A DNA stretch of 51,990 nt from CAIKHN01 sp964394565 (GCA_964394565.1 CAYMYA010000004.1:1-51990), one strand, 5' to 3'. Shown: positions 24,883 to 33,339, counted from the stretch's first letter. Notes: generated by a model not told the origin, from the sequence alone. Translations and numbers: made by a program.

Positions 24883-25677
24883 ATGAGCCTACAAACGGAG
24901 GTGAGAACAATTTTCAACCACCTCGGGAGATCCACAATTGAAGCAGAAACATATCTCGCTACACTCTCCATAGGCTCTGGAACGGCAGCACAAATTGCAC
25001 AAAAGACGGGCGAGGGGCGCACAAAGGTCTATTTTCATGTAAAAAAACTTGTCAGGGACGGATTGCTCAAAGAATCTCGACGGGGGCAATCGCAAATCTA
25101 TTTTGCATTGCCACCGCGAGAACTCTCGGCGCGCGTCAGCAAATGGGCTACCGATCTTCGTGAAATCGTCCCGCAGCTCGAGGCCGCACAAAAGGCATCG
25201 GCAGAAACTCCAATCATTGAAGTTTCCGAATCAAAAGCGGGATATTTCAAAATTTATAATGAAATATCTTCAATCCCCGTTGGATCCTCATTCCGCGTGA
25301 TGATTGGTAAAACAGCCCTCGAACAAGAACTCGACCTCCTCAGTCACGATGCATGGAATACGTTCTTCACGCGAATTGTTGAAAGAAATATCACAACGGT
25401 CGGCATCTTTACTCAAGAATCCCTCGCCACGCCCGGCCAAAAGCTCTCTCCCGACAATCAAATCCTTCTCAACCAACGCCGTTGGAACCTTTCCGTTCTT
25501 CCAGAATCCACACTCAACATGCAGCAACTCATGTTTATCTACCAAAACAAAGTCGCATTTCTCTTTCCAGAGACAGCACTCGTCATGACGATCACACACC
25601 AGGGCATTGCTGATATTCTCGGATCAACGTTTGACGCACTCCACACGTTCGGTGAAAAAGTTTCACCAACGTGGTAA
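24883..25677 (+). CDS. TrmB-type transcriptional regulator 2
   Basis: 264 residues from the ATG at 24883; an ATG at 24877 is also in frame. The N-terminal winged helix reads STIEAETYLATLSIGSG then AAQIAQKTGEGRTKVYFHVK, with KLVRDGLLKESRRGQSQIY forming the wing. A linker helix and a ligand-type C-terminal domain follow (SKAGYFKIYNEISSIPVGSS). Same architecture as the regulators at 23088 and 27567 but with little sequence identity, so these are not recent copies. Divergent from the gene at 23979. Confidence 0.8.
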   Translation: MSLQTEVRTIFNHLGRSTIEAETYLATLSIGSGTAAQIAQKTGEGRTKVYFHVKKLVRDGLLKESRRGQSQIYFALPPRELSARVSKWATDLREIVPQLEAAQKASAETPIIEVSESKAGYFKIYNEISSIPVGSSFRVMIGKTALEQELDLLSHDAWNTFFTRIVERNITTVGIFTQESLATPGQKLSPDNQILLNQRRWNLSVLPESTLNMQQLMFIYQNKVAFLFPETALVMTITHQGIADILGSTFDALHTFGEKVSPTW

Positions 25678-25688
25678 TCTTTTTCCAT

Positions 25689-26540
25689 ATGCGATTTGGA
25701 GCACATGTGTCGGCGGCGGGTGGATTGTGGAAGGCAGGCCCAGCGGGGAAGGCGTTGGGGTGTGAGGTGATCCAAATATTTTCTCGTTCTCCGCAAATGT
25801 TCGCGGCAAAACCGATAAGCGACGAAGACGCACAGAAGTTTCGCGAGTCGATGAAAGAGAACGACATCAAGGACGTGTATATTCACGCGCCGTACATTGT
25901 AAACCTCGCATCGGCGAAAAACACCACGCGCTTTGGATCCGTCAAAATTCTTCGTGAGGAGCTTGAGCGCGGCACACAGCTCGGCGCGAAAGCAATCATG
26001 TTCCATCCGGGATCAGCAAAAGATCTGGGGCAGCAAACCGGTATCGATGAGGTCGTGAAGGGCATCGATCGTATCTTGGATAGCTACACAGGATCGTGTC
26101 AGCTCCTTATCGAGATCAGTGCAGGCGCGGGGGCGGTGATGGGGGATTCATTTGAAGAAATTGCAGAGTTTATCGATCGCGCCGAGCGAGGGAGGGAGGT
26201 GGGCGTATGTTTCGACACACAACATGCCTTTGCATCGGGGTACGACCTGCGCACCAAAGAAGACGTCCACAAAACATTTGAAGACTTCGACCGCATCATC
26301 GGCCTCAACAAACTCGTCGCATCGCACTGCAACGACAGTAAAATTGAGTTCGACGGCCACAAAGATCGCCACCAGCACCTCGGTCACGGCTATATCGGTG
26401 CCGACGCATTCAACGTCATTGTTTCCCACCCCAAGCTCCAACACATCGACCTCATCCTCGAAACACCCTTCACCGGGGAAGAGAAGGCGGGAAGTCGCGA
26501 GGAAGACATCGCGCTCTTGAAGAAGTTTCGTAGAAACTAA
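25689..26540 (+). CDS. nfo: Endonuclease IV (AP endonuclease)
   Basis: 283 residues from the ATG at 25689 (MRFGAHVSAAGG, the family start). All three-zinc ligands appear in order: IHAPYIVN, MFHPGS, LIEISAG, CFDTQHAFASGYD, ASHCNDS, DRHQHLGHG and LETP. It cuts DNA 5' to abasic sites in base excision repair. It starts 11 bases after the regulator at 24883 and could be read from the same message, but that may be chance. Confidence 0.95.
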   Translation: MRFGAHVSAAGGLWKAGPAGKALGCEVIQIFSRSPQMFAAKPISDEDAQKFRESMKENDIKDVYIHAPYIVNLASAKNTTRFGSVKILREELERGTQLGAKAIMFHPGSAKDLGQQTGIDEVVKGIDRILDSYTGSCQLLIEISAGAGAVMGDSFEEIAEFIDRAERGREVGVCFDTQHAFASGYDLRTKEDVHKTFEDFDRIIGLNKLVASHCNDSKIEFDGHKDRHQHLGHGYIGADAFNVIVSHPKLQHIDLILETPFTGEEKAGSREEDIALLKKFRRN

Positions 26541-26541
26541 A

Positions 26542-26569
26542 GCGCGAACGGGTTTCATGTCGTTCGCGC
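26542..26569 (-). terminator. Terminator of the methyltransferase gene
   Basis: GCGCGAACG/CGTTCGCGC with a 10-base loop. The T-rich side (TTTAGTTT) follows on the minus strand; it also closes off nfo. Confidence 0.7.
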
Positions 26570-26574
26570 CGCGG

Positions 26575-27435
26575 TTACAAACGGACGAATCGGAAAAAGA
26601 GCATTGGCCAGTTCAGGAGAAGGCGCCCATCTTTCTCCGTGTAGCCGAGCGCTTCACGTAGGTCATCAAAGATCTCAGCTTCGGTAAGGTCGTATGCGTG
26701 CAGCCCCTTAAAGAACAGGGCTATTTCGCGCTCGGACGTGAAGCTCCACGTGAGCGGTACCATTTCGACCCTTTCGAGCCGCAGCGGCAATCCCATCGTG
26801 AGTTCGTATAGCCGCGCTTCGCTCAGCCATGTTGCTTCGTGCCCCGTGAGACACTTCGCAGCTACAAACTCATCGAAGTGACGAGCAAGTGACGTGTTCG
26901 CACACACGTCCGCGGCAGTGAACTGACCGCCGACACGAACGATTCGTGCCACTTCCTCCATCATCGTCCGCTGATCGGCAACATGATGGAGTCCGCCAAA
27001 GCTCGTTACGACATCAACACTCCTATCTGCGATCTGACGCATCGCTTCGGGGCTATCCGGCGATCCAACAATGCACGTCGCCCTGCCCTCGCAGGCCTCA
27101 TCGAGTTCAGAGATCTGCACAGCGCTTGGATCTACAGCGATGACTTCGCCGTTCGTGCGAGTGAGAAACTCCCGAGTGAAGAACCCGCCGCCCGCGGCAA
27201 GATCAACAATGCGCTCGTCGCCCTTAAGATCAAGCCACTGCATCATCTCCACGAGGTCCCCGAAGCGCGCTTCTGGAGCCAATTCCATAGCCAATGCGTA
27301 AAGCTTACCGCGTACATCGAACGCCTGGGCACCGTCCACATTTCCCTCAACCTTGGCCCGCTCAATTTCCTCCTGAATTCTAACGCCGTACGTATCAAGC
27401 TTGTTTATCAAGGACTCCTCAATTTCGATTACCAT
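26575..27435 (-). CDS. Class I SAM-dependent methyltransferase
   Basis: 286 residues. A helical N-terminal part (EESLINKLDTYGVRIQEEI) is followed by the Rossmann methyltransferase core: RIVDLAAGGGFFTREFL (SAM-binding loop), EVIAVDPSA (acidic strand 2) and VDVVTSFGGLHHV (motif near the catalytic loop). The substrate cannot be told; the profile is that of UbiE/small-molecule enzymes rather than DNA methylases (no NPPY or PC motif). It diverges from TrmB-type regulator 3 with 131 bases between starts. The minus-strand promoter has TAAAAT near 27449. Confidence 0.8.
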   Translation of the reverse strand: MVIEIEESLINKLDTYGVRIQEEIERAKVEGNVDGAQAFDVRGKLYALAMELAPEARFGDLVEMMQWLDLKGDERIVDLAAGGGFFTREFLTRTNGEVIAVDPSAVQISELDEACEGRATCIVGSPDSPEAMRQIADRSVDVVTSFGGLHHVADQRTMMEEVARIVRVGGQFTAADVCANTSLARHFDEFVAAKCLTGHEATWLSEARLYELTMGLPLRLERVEMVPLTWSFTSEREIALFFKGLHAYDLTEAEIFDDLREALGYTEKDGRLLLNWPMLFFRFVRL

Positions 27436-27516
27436 ATATAGTGTGATACATAATTTTACCGTTCTATCACCGGATCAAAGATAATAGCATATATTTACGC
27501 AAATACTAAATAGTTG

Positions 27517-27554
27517 TTGATATTTCAATACTAGTGTATATTATAAATATACAC
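27517..27554 (+). promoter_or_regulatory. Promoter and operator-like palindrome of the third TrmB-type gene
   Basis: TTGATA (27517-27522), 16-base spacer, TATTAT (27539-27544). GTGTATATT-ATA-AATATACAC (27534-27554) is a perfect 9-3-9 inverted repeat covering the -10 box. GTTGATAT and ACTAGTGT occur here and before the gene at 23088. Confidence 0.6.
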
Positions 27555-27566
27555 ATAATCTGCCAT

Positions 27567-28370
27567 ATGCCCTCAAAATCGGCTCAAAATGAAAACGCGC
27601 CACTATACGGTGCTTTGAAACAACTCGGGCTAACTGATCACGAAGCAGGACTCTATATCTTGTCACTCGAAATTGGTCCGCACCCAATTAGTCAGATCGC
27701 AGAGAAATTGGGAATTTCGCGGCCAAATATCTACAAACTCATAAAAGGCCTTGGGAGTCGCGGGCTTGCGGCGCTACCCTCAGGAGGCAGGCTCAAGCGC
27801 TTCTGCGTGGCGTCGCCCACTATCGTTGCAGAGCTCCTCGACAAAAAGCAACGAAAGGATCACGAACTCAAAAACGATTTCTCTGCGCTCCTTCCTGATT
27901 TGCTTACAAAGTATCAGCGCGGTGATTTGCCTAGCAATGTGCGCGTGTATCGGGGTCGCGGCCAATATCTTGGCGCATTCTTTGGTATGCTCGACGAAGG
28001 AAAGGACAGTTTGGATTTCTTTGGTTCGGTCGACGATTTCCTCAACCTCATTGATATTGACGATCAGCGTGAATATTTACGTGAACGGGTAAAACGTGGA
28101 TTAAAATCGCGCACGCTTACATTGCCCGGACCACATGCAAACCGAATTGCCGGCGAAGACAAACAAAATCTCCGCGAAACACGCGTTGTTCCTCAACTAA
28201 CCCAGTTCAAAACCTCTTTTCATTTCTTTGCGGACAAGATCATTTTTTGGCAACCGGAAAATCTCCTCGCAATTCGCATTGAAGACGACTTAATCGTTGC
28301 AATGATGAAAAGTATGTATGAATATTTATGGGCAAACGCTGTCGCGCCCGAAATACATCAATCAAAATGA
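27567..28370 (+). CDS. TrmB-type transcriptional regulator 3
   Basis: 267 residues from the ATG at 27567. The winged helix reads LKQLGLTDHEAGLYILSLEI, then SQIAEKLGISRPNIYKLIKG and a wing RLKRFCVASP. A coiled stretch with KKQRKDHELKNDF follows and then a C-terminal domain (RVYRGRGQYLGAFFGMLDEG; ADKIIFWQPENLLAIRIED). It diverges from the methyltransferase gene. The next gene (28372) begins one base after its stop. Confidence 0.82.
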   Translation: MPSKSAQNENAPLYGALKQLGLTDHEAGLYILSLEIGPHPISQIAEKLGISRPNIYKLIKGLGSRGLAALPSGGRLKRFCVASPTIVAELLDKKQRKDHELKNDFSALLPDLLTKYQRGDLPSNVRVYRGRGQYLGAFFGMLDEGKDSLDFFGSVDDFLNLIDIDDQREYLRERVKRGLKSRTLTLPGPHANRIAGEDKQNLRETRVVPQLTQFKTSFHFFADKIIFWQPENLLAIRIEDDLIVAMMKSMYEYLWANAVAPEIHQSK

Positions 28371-28371
28371 T

Positions 28372-28794
28372 ATGGATCACGTCGCAATCATGATGCCGTC
28401 GTGGAAGTTGATTCCGAAGATATTGTCGGGAGAGAAAACCATCGAGTCGCGGTGGTATCAAACGCGCCGCGCGCCGTGGGATAGGGTTTTTGTTGGCGAC
28501 CGCGTCTTTTTTAAAGATTCTGGCAAGCCCGTCACCGCGCAGGCGAGCGTCTCAAACGTTTGGCAGTTCGAGATGCACGCTTTGCACGATGCGAAAAAAA
28601 TTGTTGATGAATTTGGGCGGCGTATCGCCCTCATAAATCCCGACGTTTCAACGTGGAAAAGACTTCCAAAATATTGTGTGCTCATCGAACTGACGTGCCC
28701 GGTTTCCTGCACTCCATTTTATATCGAAAAGCGCGGTTTCGGTTCCGGCGCGGCGTGGATTGCGGTTGATTCGATTGATCGCCTTCGCGTATGA
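28372..28794 (+). CDS. ASCH-domain (PUA-like) protein
   Basis: 140 residues. IPKILSGEKTIESRWYQ followed by VGDRVFFKDSGKPVTAQASV matches the ASCH fold, a PUA-like beta barrel with a GxKxxExR cleft motif linked to RNA binding or nucleotide hydrolysis. The C-terminal GFGSGAAWIAVD completes the barrel. It lies between the regulator and the DUF167 gene, overlapping the latter by 4 bases, so an operon is likely. Confidence 0.7.
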   Translation: MDHVAIMMPSWKLIPKILSGEKTIESRWYQTRRAPWDRVFVGDRVFFKDSGKPVTAQASVSNVWQFEMHALHDAKKIVDEFGRRIALINPDVSTWKRLPKYCVLIELTCPVSCTPFYIEKRGFGSGAAWIAVDSIDRLRV

Positions 28795-29012
28795 TCATTT
28801 CGGTTTCTGTAAAACCACATTCTGAGCGTTCTGAGCTTGAGAAACGCGAAGATGGATCATTTCTCGTGCATCTGAAGTCTGCGCCCATCGACGGGAAGGC
28901 GAACGCGGAGATGATTCGTCTGCTTTCAAAATATTTTCACGTCCCGCAAGCAAATATCGTAATAAAACGAGGCGGTTCGGGCAAGAAAAAAACCGTCGAA
29001 ATTCCTACATAA
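28791..29012 (+). CDS. DUF167/YggU-family protein
   Basis: 73 residues. ISVSVKPHSERSELE, KSAPIDGKANAEMIRLLSKYF and IVIKRGGSGKKKTVEI are the defining blocks of this small widely conserved family of unknown function. It overlaps the ASCH gene by 4 bases (ATGA-type junction), implying translational coupling. Confidence 0.88.
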   Translation: MIISVSVKPHSERSELEKREDGSFLVHLKSAPIDGKANAEMIRLLSKYFHVPQANIVIKRGGSGKKKTVEIPT

Positions 29013-29036
29013 CACAGCCTGTCCACATGGGAAATC

Positions 29037-29134
29037 TTGCATTGTTTTTCCACGTCGCTATACTCAACGTAAGAGGCTCCTCTGCTAGTACTCCAGTAGC
29101 AGAGGAGCTGTCCATTCCCGCGGCATTCCGCGGG
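29037..29134 (+). ncRNA. Candidate small RNA with own promoter
   Basis: TTGCAT (29037-29042), 16-base spacer, TATACT (29059-29064), then a perfect 12-base stem GCTCCTCTGCTA/TAGCAGAGGAGC (29076-29108) and a second stem CCCGCGG/CCGCGGG (29117-29134) followed by CTTTGTT. There is no coding sequence between 29013 and 29139. The stems could instead be transcript ends of the converging DUF167 and yidD genes. Confidence 0.35.
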
Positions 29135-29139
29135 CTTTG

Positions 29140-29379
29140 TTATGGATGATCAATTCCGCCCTTGGCCCACGGATGACAACGAAGTATGCGCCAAATGCCC
29201 AAAGGTATCCCGAAAAAAATTCCGTGCTTAAGAATGGCTTGTCGGCTATATTCCGAGCACGTAGGATAAAATGGACAATATCCAAAAGGATAGAGATGCT
29301 TCATCGGTCCGTGATCAAAAGAAAACGTTTTTTGATACGCCACAATCGGCCACGTCACAATGTCACGCGAGCGAATCAT
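29140..29379 (-). CDS. yidD: Membrane protein insertion efficiency factor YidD
   Basis: 79 residues. YPFGYCPFYPTCSEYSRQAI is the Cys-containing YidD signature, and ILRCHPWAKGGIDHP the conserved end. YidD assists YidC-dependent membrane insertion. It overlaps rnpA by 4 bases in the classical rpmH-rnpA-yidD order; yidC does not follow here. Confidence 0.92.
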   Translation of the reverse strand: MIRSRDIVTWPIVAYQKTFSFDHGPMKHLYPFGYCPFYPTCSEYSRQAILKHGIFFGIPLGIWRILRCHPWAKGGIDHP

Positions 29380-29714
29380 AAAAGCTTCGCGCGATACATC
29401 GCGCCGCGCAATTTCTTTTCCTTTTCCTGATAATCAAGTCCAAGAGCCGGTTTAGACGTTAGGAGGAGTACATCAAATCCCGGCTTTATCTGCTGCAACA
29501 TTCCACACAATATTTCTTGATATTGTCGCCGCGTACGATTGCGATCAACCGCGTTTTTACTCACCTTCACGCCCACAACAACCGCAAACCGAGAGTGTGC
29601 GAGTCCATTCTTCGCCATTTTCACACCACATGCAATATCAAATGCACCAAGCTTTGACTTGAGCACCCGAGCGATATCCATCGATTTTCGTAATCGATAT
29701 TGTGCAGGAAGCAT
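29376..29714 (-). CDS. rnpA: Ribonuclease P protein component
   Basis: 112 residues. LPAQYRLRKSMDIARVLKS at the start and the RNR box in KNAVDRNRTRRQYQE identify it. It binds RNase P RNA and the 5' leader of pre-tRNA. The RNA partner (rnpB) is not in this window as far as I can see. Confidence 0.93.
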   Translation of the reverse strand: MLPAQYRLRKSMDIARVLKSKLGAFDIACGVKMAKNGLAHSRFAVVVGVKVSKNAVDRNRTRRQYQEILCGMLQQIKPGFDVLLLTSKPALGLDYQEKEKKLRGAMYRAKLL

Positions 29715-29734
29715 AGAGTATTCATGATAACAAA

Positions 29735-29768
29735 ATCCGGCACATGTGCGCCGGATCCTGTTTTAATG
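29735..29768 (-). terminator. Hairpin between rpmH and rnpA
   Basis: On the minus strand ATCCGGC/GCCGGAT with an eight-base loop, followed by TTTTG. It probably attenuates read-through so that L34 is made in excess over RNase P protein. Confidence 0.6.
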
Positions 29769-29770
29769 CC

Positions 29771-29923
29771 TTAACGCGGGCGTGCGGTGACGGTAAGTCG
29801 CTTGCGGCCCTTTGCTCGGCGACGCTTGAGAACAATGCGGCCGTCCTTGGACTTCATGCGCTTGCGGAACCCGTGCACCTTTGCGCGCTGCCGCTTTTTC
29901 GGCTGGTACGTTCGCTTTGGCAT
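29771..29923 (-). CDS. rpmH: 50S ribosomal protein L34
   Basis: 50 residues: MPKRTYQPKKRQRAKVHGFR, then KRMKSKDGRIVLKRRRAKGR, ending KRLTVTARPR. This is the full L34 pattern, highly basic. It heads the leftward rpmH-rnpA-yidD unit and its position beside dnaA is the classical origin arrangement. Confidence 0.96.
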   Translation of the reverse strand: MPKRTYQPKKRQRAKVHGFRKRMKSKDGRIVLKRRRAKGRKRLTVTARPR

Positions 29924-30269
29924 ATGTGGCGAAAAGGATACGCGTAGAAGTATAACATGTCAATAAATCGGCGAATCCTACGGAAATTTTCCCCTCGAGC
30001 AGAGGGAAAGGCTTCCCAGGGATCACGTTTGAACCTCATGAAGAACCACCTCGTCCACATCCGAAACAAAAACCGAACGCTGCAGGATTTTCTTAGAAAT
30101 GTGCACAAGTGCACCCGCTTATCCCCATATTTGAGTTGGTTATCCACAGTTTCATCCACTTTTCAAGAAAATCTGCGGCTTTTCCACCTGTGGATACTTC
30201 GCTATGCTGCATCGTGTCGTTACGTCTGGTTGGGAACCTTTAACCCTTCCTGTTGGTTGTCTTGCCACT
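29924..30269. other. Origin region, left part (rpmH-dnaA intergenic)
   Basis: 346 bases without genes between divergent rpmH and dnaA. It holds the perfect DnaA box TTATCCACA (30140-30148), TTATCCCCA (30119-30127), and an inverted box TGTGGATAC (30189-30197), plus GTGCAC-AA-GTGCAC (30100-30113). Position and boxes make it part of oriC and probably the site of DnaA autoregulation. Confidence 0.75.
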
Positions 30270-31661
30270 ATGAATACCCACGAGCTTTGGGAAGCGGTCC
30301 TTGGAGAATTAGAGCTTGTTGTCAGCAAGGCGCACTTCACCACGTGGTTTCGCCATACGTTCATTTACGAATATAAAAATGGTGAGGTCGTTATTGGGAT
30401 TCCGAACACCATTACCCAGCAATGGATTAGCAAAAAACACCACCGAGACATTATTGAAAGCATACAAAACATCACAAATCAGTCCGTACGCAGCCTCACC
30501 TATCGCGTCGCTATAAAAACCGACGTACCACAACCACTCATTATTGAAGAAAAGCGGAATGCCCAGCAGGAGGCGCGCGAAGACTATGGTTTCATTCCGA
30601 CAGGCGGCCAAACCGACGGAGCCATGGGAACAGGAACCATTACCGTAAATCCTCAGTATACCTTTCAAACCTTTGTCGTTGGAAAACAAAACGAACTCGC
30701 CCATGCCGCAGCACAAGCCGTTGCCGCACAGCCGGGCGGCGCATATAATCCACTGTTTATTTATGGCGGCGTAGGGCTTGGAAAAACACATCTTCTTCAC
30801 GCAATTGCGAATGAAATGCGTCGCCGCAACGGAAACGTGCGTATTCTTTACGTCACCTGTGAACGATTTACAAACGATTTTATTAACGCGATTCGTTCTG
30901 GAAAGGGGAAGGAGTTTAAAGATCGGTATCGAAATGTTGACCTATTACTCATCGACGATATTCAATTTATTACCGGAAAAGAAGGAACACAGGAAGAATT
31001 TTTTCATACCTTTAACGCACTGCATCAAGAACAGCGCCAGATCGTTATTTCCTCAGATCGACCACCGAAATCAATTACCAGTCTAGAAAAACGCCTACAA
31101 TCAAGACTTGAATGGGGAATGCTGGTCGACGTCGGCATGCCAGATCTCGAAACACGTATCGCGATTTTGCAAAAAAAATGCATGGAAAAATCGTTTCAGC
31201 TCGACCGAGAAATTCTTCACTACGTCGCATCAAATATTTATTCGAACATCCGTGAACTCGAAGGTGCCCTCAATAAAATTATTGCAATCCACCAATTCCG
31301 TAATATTGAACCAACACTTGAGAGCATTAAGCCGATCATCACGAGCTTTGAGTCAGAGAACGTGCGCAAAACCGTCACGCCTCGCCAACTCATTCTTGTT
31401 GTTTCTGAATATTTTGATATCACCATTGAAGACATTCTCGGAAAATCACGCGAAAAAAAGCTTGCATTTCCTCGACAAATTATTATGTATCTCATGCGCG
31501 AAGAGATGAAAACGTCATATCCCGCAATCGGCAATGAGCTTGGTGGACGCGATCACACCACCGCGATGCATGCATACGGAAAAATCGCCGAACTTGTAAA
31601 AGAGGATGAAAAGCTTCAAAAAGACCTTGAACTTATTAAACAAAAACTTTATGCGGGATAA
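30270..31661 (+). CDS. dnaA: Chromosomal replication initiator DnaA
   Basis: 463 residues from the ATG at 30270 (MNTHELWEAVLGELEL); the frame is open 66 bases upstream but that part crosses the origin. Domain I (about 1-90), a short linker, then the AAA+ domain with Walker A GGVGLGKTHLLHAIA (about 166-180) and Walker B LLLIDDIQF, and domain IV with ELGGRDHTTAMHAYGKI, the DnaA-box-binding signature. It melts oriC and loads the helicase. DnaA boxes lie on both sides. Confidence 0.97.
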   Translation: MNTHELWEAVLGELELVVSKAHFTTWFRHTFIYEYKNGEVVIGIPNTITQQWISKKHHRDIIESIQNITNQSVRSLTYRVAIKTDVPQPLIIEEKRNAQQEAREDYGFIPTGGQTDGAMGTGTITVNPQYTFQTFVVGKQNELAHAAAQAVAAQPGGAYNPLFIYGGVGLGKTHLLHAIANEMRRRNGNVRILYVTCERFTNDFINAIRSGKGKEFKDRYRNVDLLLIDDIQFITGKEGTQEEFFHTFNALHQEQRQIVISSDRPPKSITSLEKRLQSRLEWGMLVDVGMPDLETRIAILQKKCMEKSFQLDREILHYVASNIYSNIRELEGALNKIIAIHQFRNIEPTLESIKPIITSFESENVRKTVTPRQLILVVSEYFDITIEDILGKSREKKLAFPRQIIMYLMREEMKTSYPAIGNELGGRDHTTAMHAYGKIAELVKEDEKLQKDLELIKQKLYAG

Positions 31662-31948
31662 CGTGTGAGTAAAAGGGGATCACCCTGTGAACTGTGGACG
31701 ACATGGGGAAAAACCCGTGGATGACCCGGTGGTATTCCCTGGGGAACGCGGTAGGATAACAGGGGGATAGCTCTCAACGCAAAAGTGTTTGTACAAACAA
31801 TAAACAACATCCCCACCCCTATACACAGTATTCATCCACCCCAGAAAAATCCGCCAAGTAAATAGCCACGGGCACAAAAAGATTTATCCCCATCATCCAC
31901 ACCCCTTACAAGCTACTGTTGTTTGGAAAAAGATATTAAAACCTGAAT
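31662..31948. other. Origin region, right part (dnaA-dnaN intergenic)
   Basis: 287 gene-free bases. DnaA-box-like 9-mers: TGTGGACGA (31693-31701), CGTGGATGA (31716-31724), TCATCCACC (31832-31840), and two directly adjoining ones TTATCCCCA and TCATCCACA (31884-31901). A perfect palindrome TGTTTGTACAAACA lies at 31786-31799. The stretch 31775-31810 is AT-rich and may be where strands open. Confidence 0.65.
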
Positions 31949-33082
31949 GTGAAACTCTCTTGTACGCGAGAAAACTTATACCAGGGACTCTCTATTACCA
32001 GTCATGCCGGTGGAAAAAATACAAACCTTCCAATTCTGAGTAACATTCTTCTTCGTGCAGATATCGGTGGATTAAAACTCACTGCAACAAACCTTGAGCT
32101 CACAATAACGTGCACCATTCGTGGAAAAGTTGATCAGCCCGGTGAATATACATTGCCAGCCAAGCTTTTTACTGATTATGTTGCGCTACTCCCAAATGAA
32201 CGCGTAGACCTTGATCTCTTAGATCATGCACTTGCTGTTGTTTGTGAAAAGACAAAAACAAAAATAAATGGTCTTCCGGCGAATGAATTTCCTCTCATTC
32301 CTCCTGTCACCGGTGGTGTGCGTTTTAGTCTCACCGCTGCGACATTTGATGCTGCGTTGGGGAATGTGCTTTTTTCTGTCGCAACGAACGAGACGAGGCA
32401 GGCGCTTACGGGGGTGTTTATGCACTTTGATGGGCTGAACGACCAACTGGTTCTTGCTGCCACGGATAGCTATCGTCTTGCCGAAAAGATTATTCCTTTA
32501 CGCGAACGAGTCGAGGGTGAGCGCAAAGCGATTGTTCCGTCGCGGACGCTTGCCGAATTGCGTCGTATTTTTAGTGTCGTACGTGATAACGCGGAGGTGC
32601 CGGAAGTGGTGGATGTTGAGCTTACAGAGAGTCAGATTGTATTTCGGTATGGTACGGTTGAAATCTCGTCTCGCACGGTTGAGGGCGCCTATCCCGATTA
32701 TCGACAGATTGTTCCCAAGACTTCTGCCACGGAAATTACGCTCAATAAAGGAGCATTTGCTCAGGCGATTAAACGTACCAGCCTCTTTTCTAAGGCAGGA
32801 TTATTCGATGTAAAATTAGAAGTACACGCTGAGGACAAAACAGTGACACTTTCTGCCGCAGACGTTGGTCGTGGTGAGAATACCGTGACGATTGAGGGCG
32901 AAGTGACGGGAATATCTAATGCAGCGGTACTGAATTTTCGGTATTTACTCGATGGTGTAGGCGCGATGCCTTCAGATCGTGTGATATTGAAGCTCATCGA
33001 TGCGATGAATCCGTGCGTGATTGTGCCGGAAAATCGACCAGAAGATAAATATTTGTATATCGTCATGCCGATTCGGCAATAA
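31949..33082 (+). CDS. dnaN: DNA polymerase III beta sliding clamp
   Basis: 377 residues from a GTG. Three clamp domains of about 125 residues each; typical blocks are LPILSNILLRA, ATNLELTI, ATDSYRLAEK, FSVVRDNAEVPEVV-type linker, EGAYPDYRQIVP and the C-terminal YLYIVMPIRQ ending. It tethers the replicase and is opened by the clamp loader (HolA at 2690). Confidence 0.96.
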   Translation: MKLSCTRENLYQGLSITSHAGGKNTNLPILSNILLRADIGGLKLTATNLELTITCTIRGKVDQPGEYTLPAKLFTDYVALLPNERVDLDLLDHALAVVCEKTKTKINGLPANEFPLIPPVTGGVRFSLTAATFDAALGNVLFSVATNETRQALTGVFMHFDGLNDQLVLAATDSYRLAEKIIPLRERVEGERKAIVPSRTLAELRRIFSVVRDNAEVPEVVDVELTESQIVFRYGTVEISSRTVEGAYPDYRQIVPKTSATEITLNKGAFAQAIKRTSLFSKAGLFDVKLEVHAEDKTVTLSAADVGRGENTVTIEGEVTGISNAAVLNFRYLLDGVGAMPSDRVILKLIDAMNPCVIVPENRPEDKYLYIVMPIRQ

Positions 33083-33121
33083 CATGAGCGCGCTCTGAAA
33101 AATTTATGTATACTCTTATTG

Positions 33122-33127
33122 TATAAT
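33122..33127 (+). promoter_or_regulatory. -10 box for the small-protein/MoxR/VWA operon
   Basis: Perfect TATAAT 41 bases before the ATG at 33169; a second box TATACT sits at 33109-33114. No clear -35. Confidence 0.45.
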
Positions 33128-33168
33128 GTTTGTTCTTCTAATCATGTTTGTTAAGAATTGATACATTT

Positions 33169-33339
33169 ATGCCACACGTGACCGTTCCGGAGCCGCGGAT
33201 TATTAATCAGTTGGCGCAGAAGAGTTCTGCGCTTATGTCGTATATTCGAAAGTACATTCAAGCCACGCACGTTGCGATGGATAGGGTAGAGGAAGAGGTT
33301 CTTGCAATTGAACATACTCGTGAATCTCATAACATATGA
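33169..33339 (+). CDS. Small protein heading the MoxR/VWA operon
   Basis: 56 residues: starts MPHVTVPEPRIINQLAQKSS, then a single long amphipathic helix (ALMSYIRKYIQATHVAMDRV, EEEVLAIEHT). Its stop overlaps the start of the ATPase gene (ATGA at 33336-33339), so the two are translationally coupled. No family recognised; a helical partner or adaptor of the ATPase is a guess. Confidence 0.6.
   Translation: MPHVTVPEPRIINQLAQKSSALMSYIRKYIQATHVAMDRVEEEVLAIEHTRESHNI

Noticed and set aside
31752..31768. TAGGATAACAGGGGGAT resembling the I-SceI homing endonuclease site
   Set aside because: Several mismatches, no intron or homing endonuclease nearby; treated as coincidence in the origin region.
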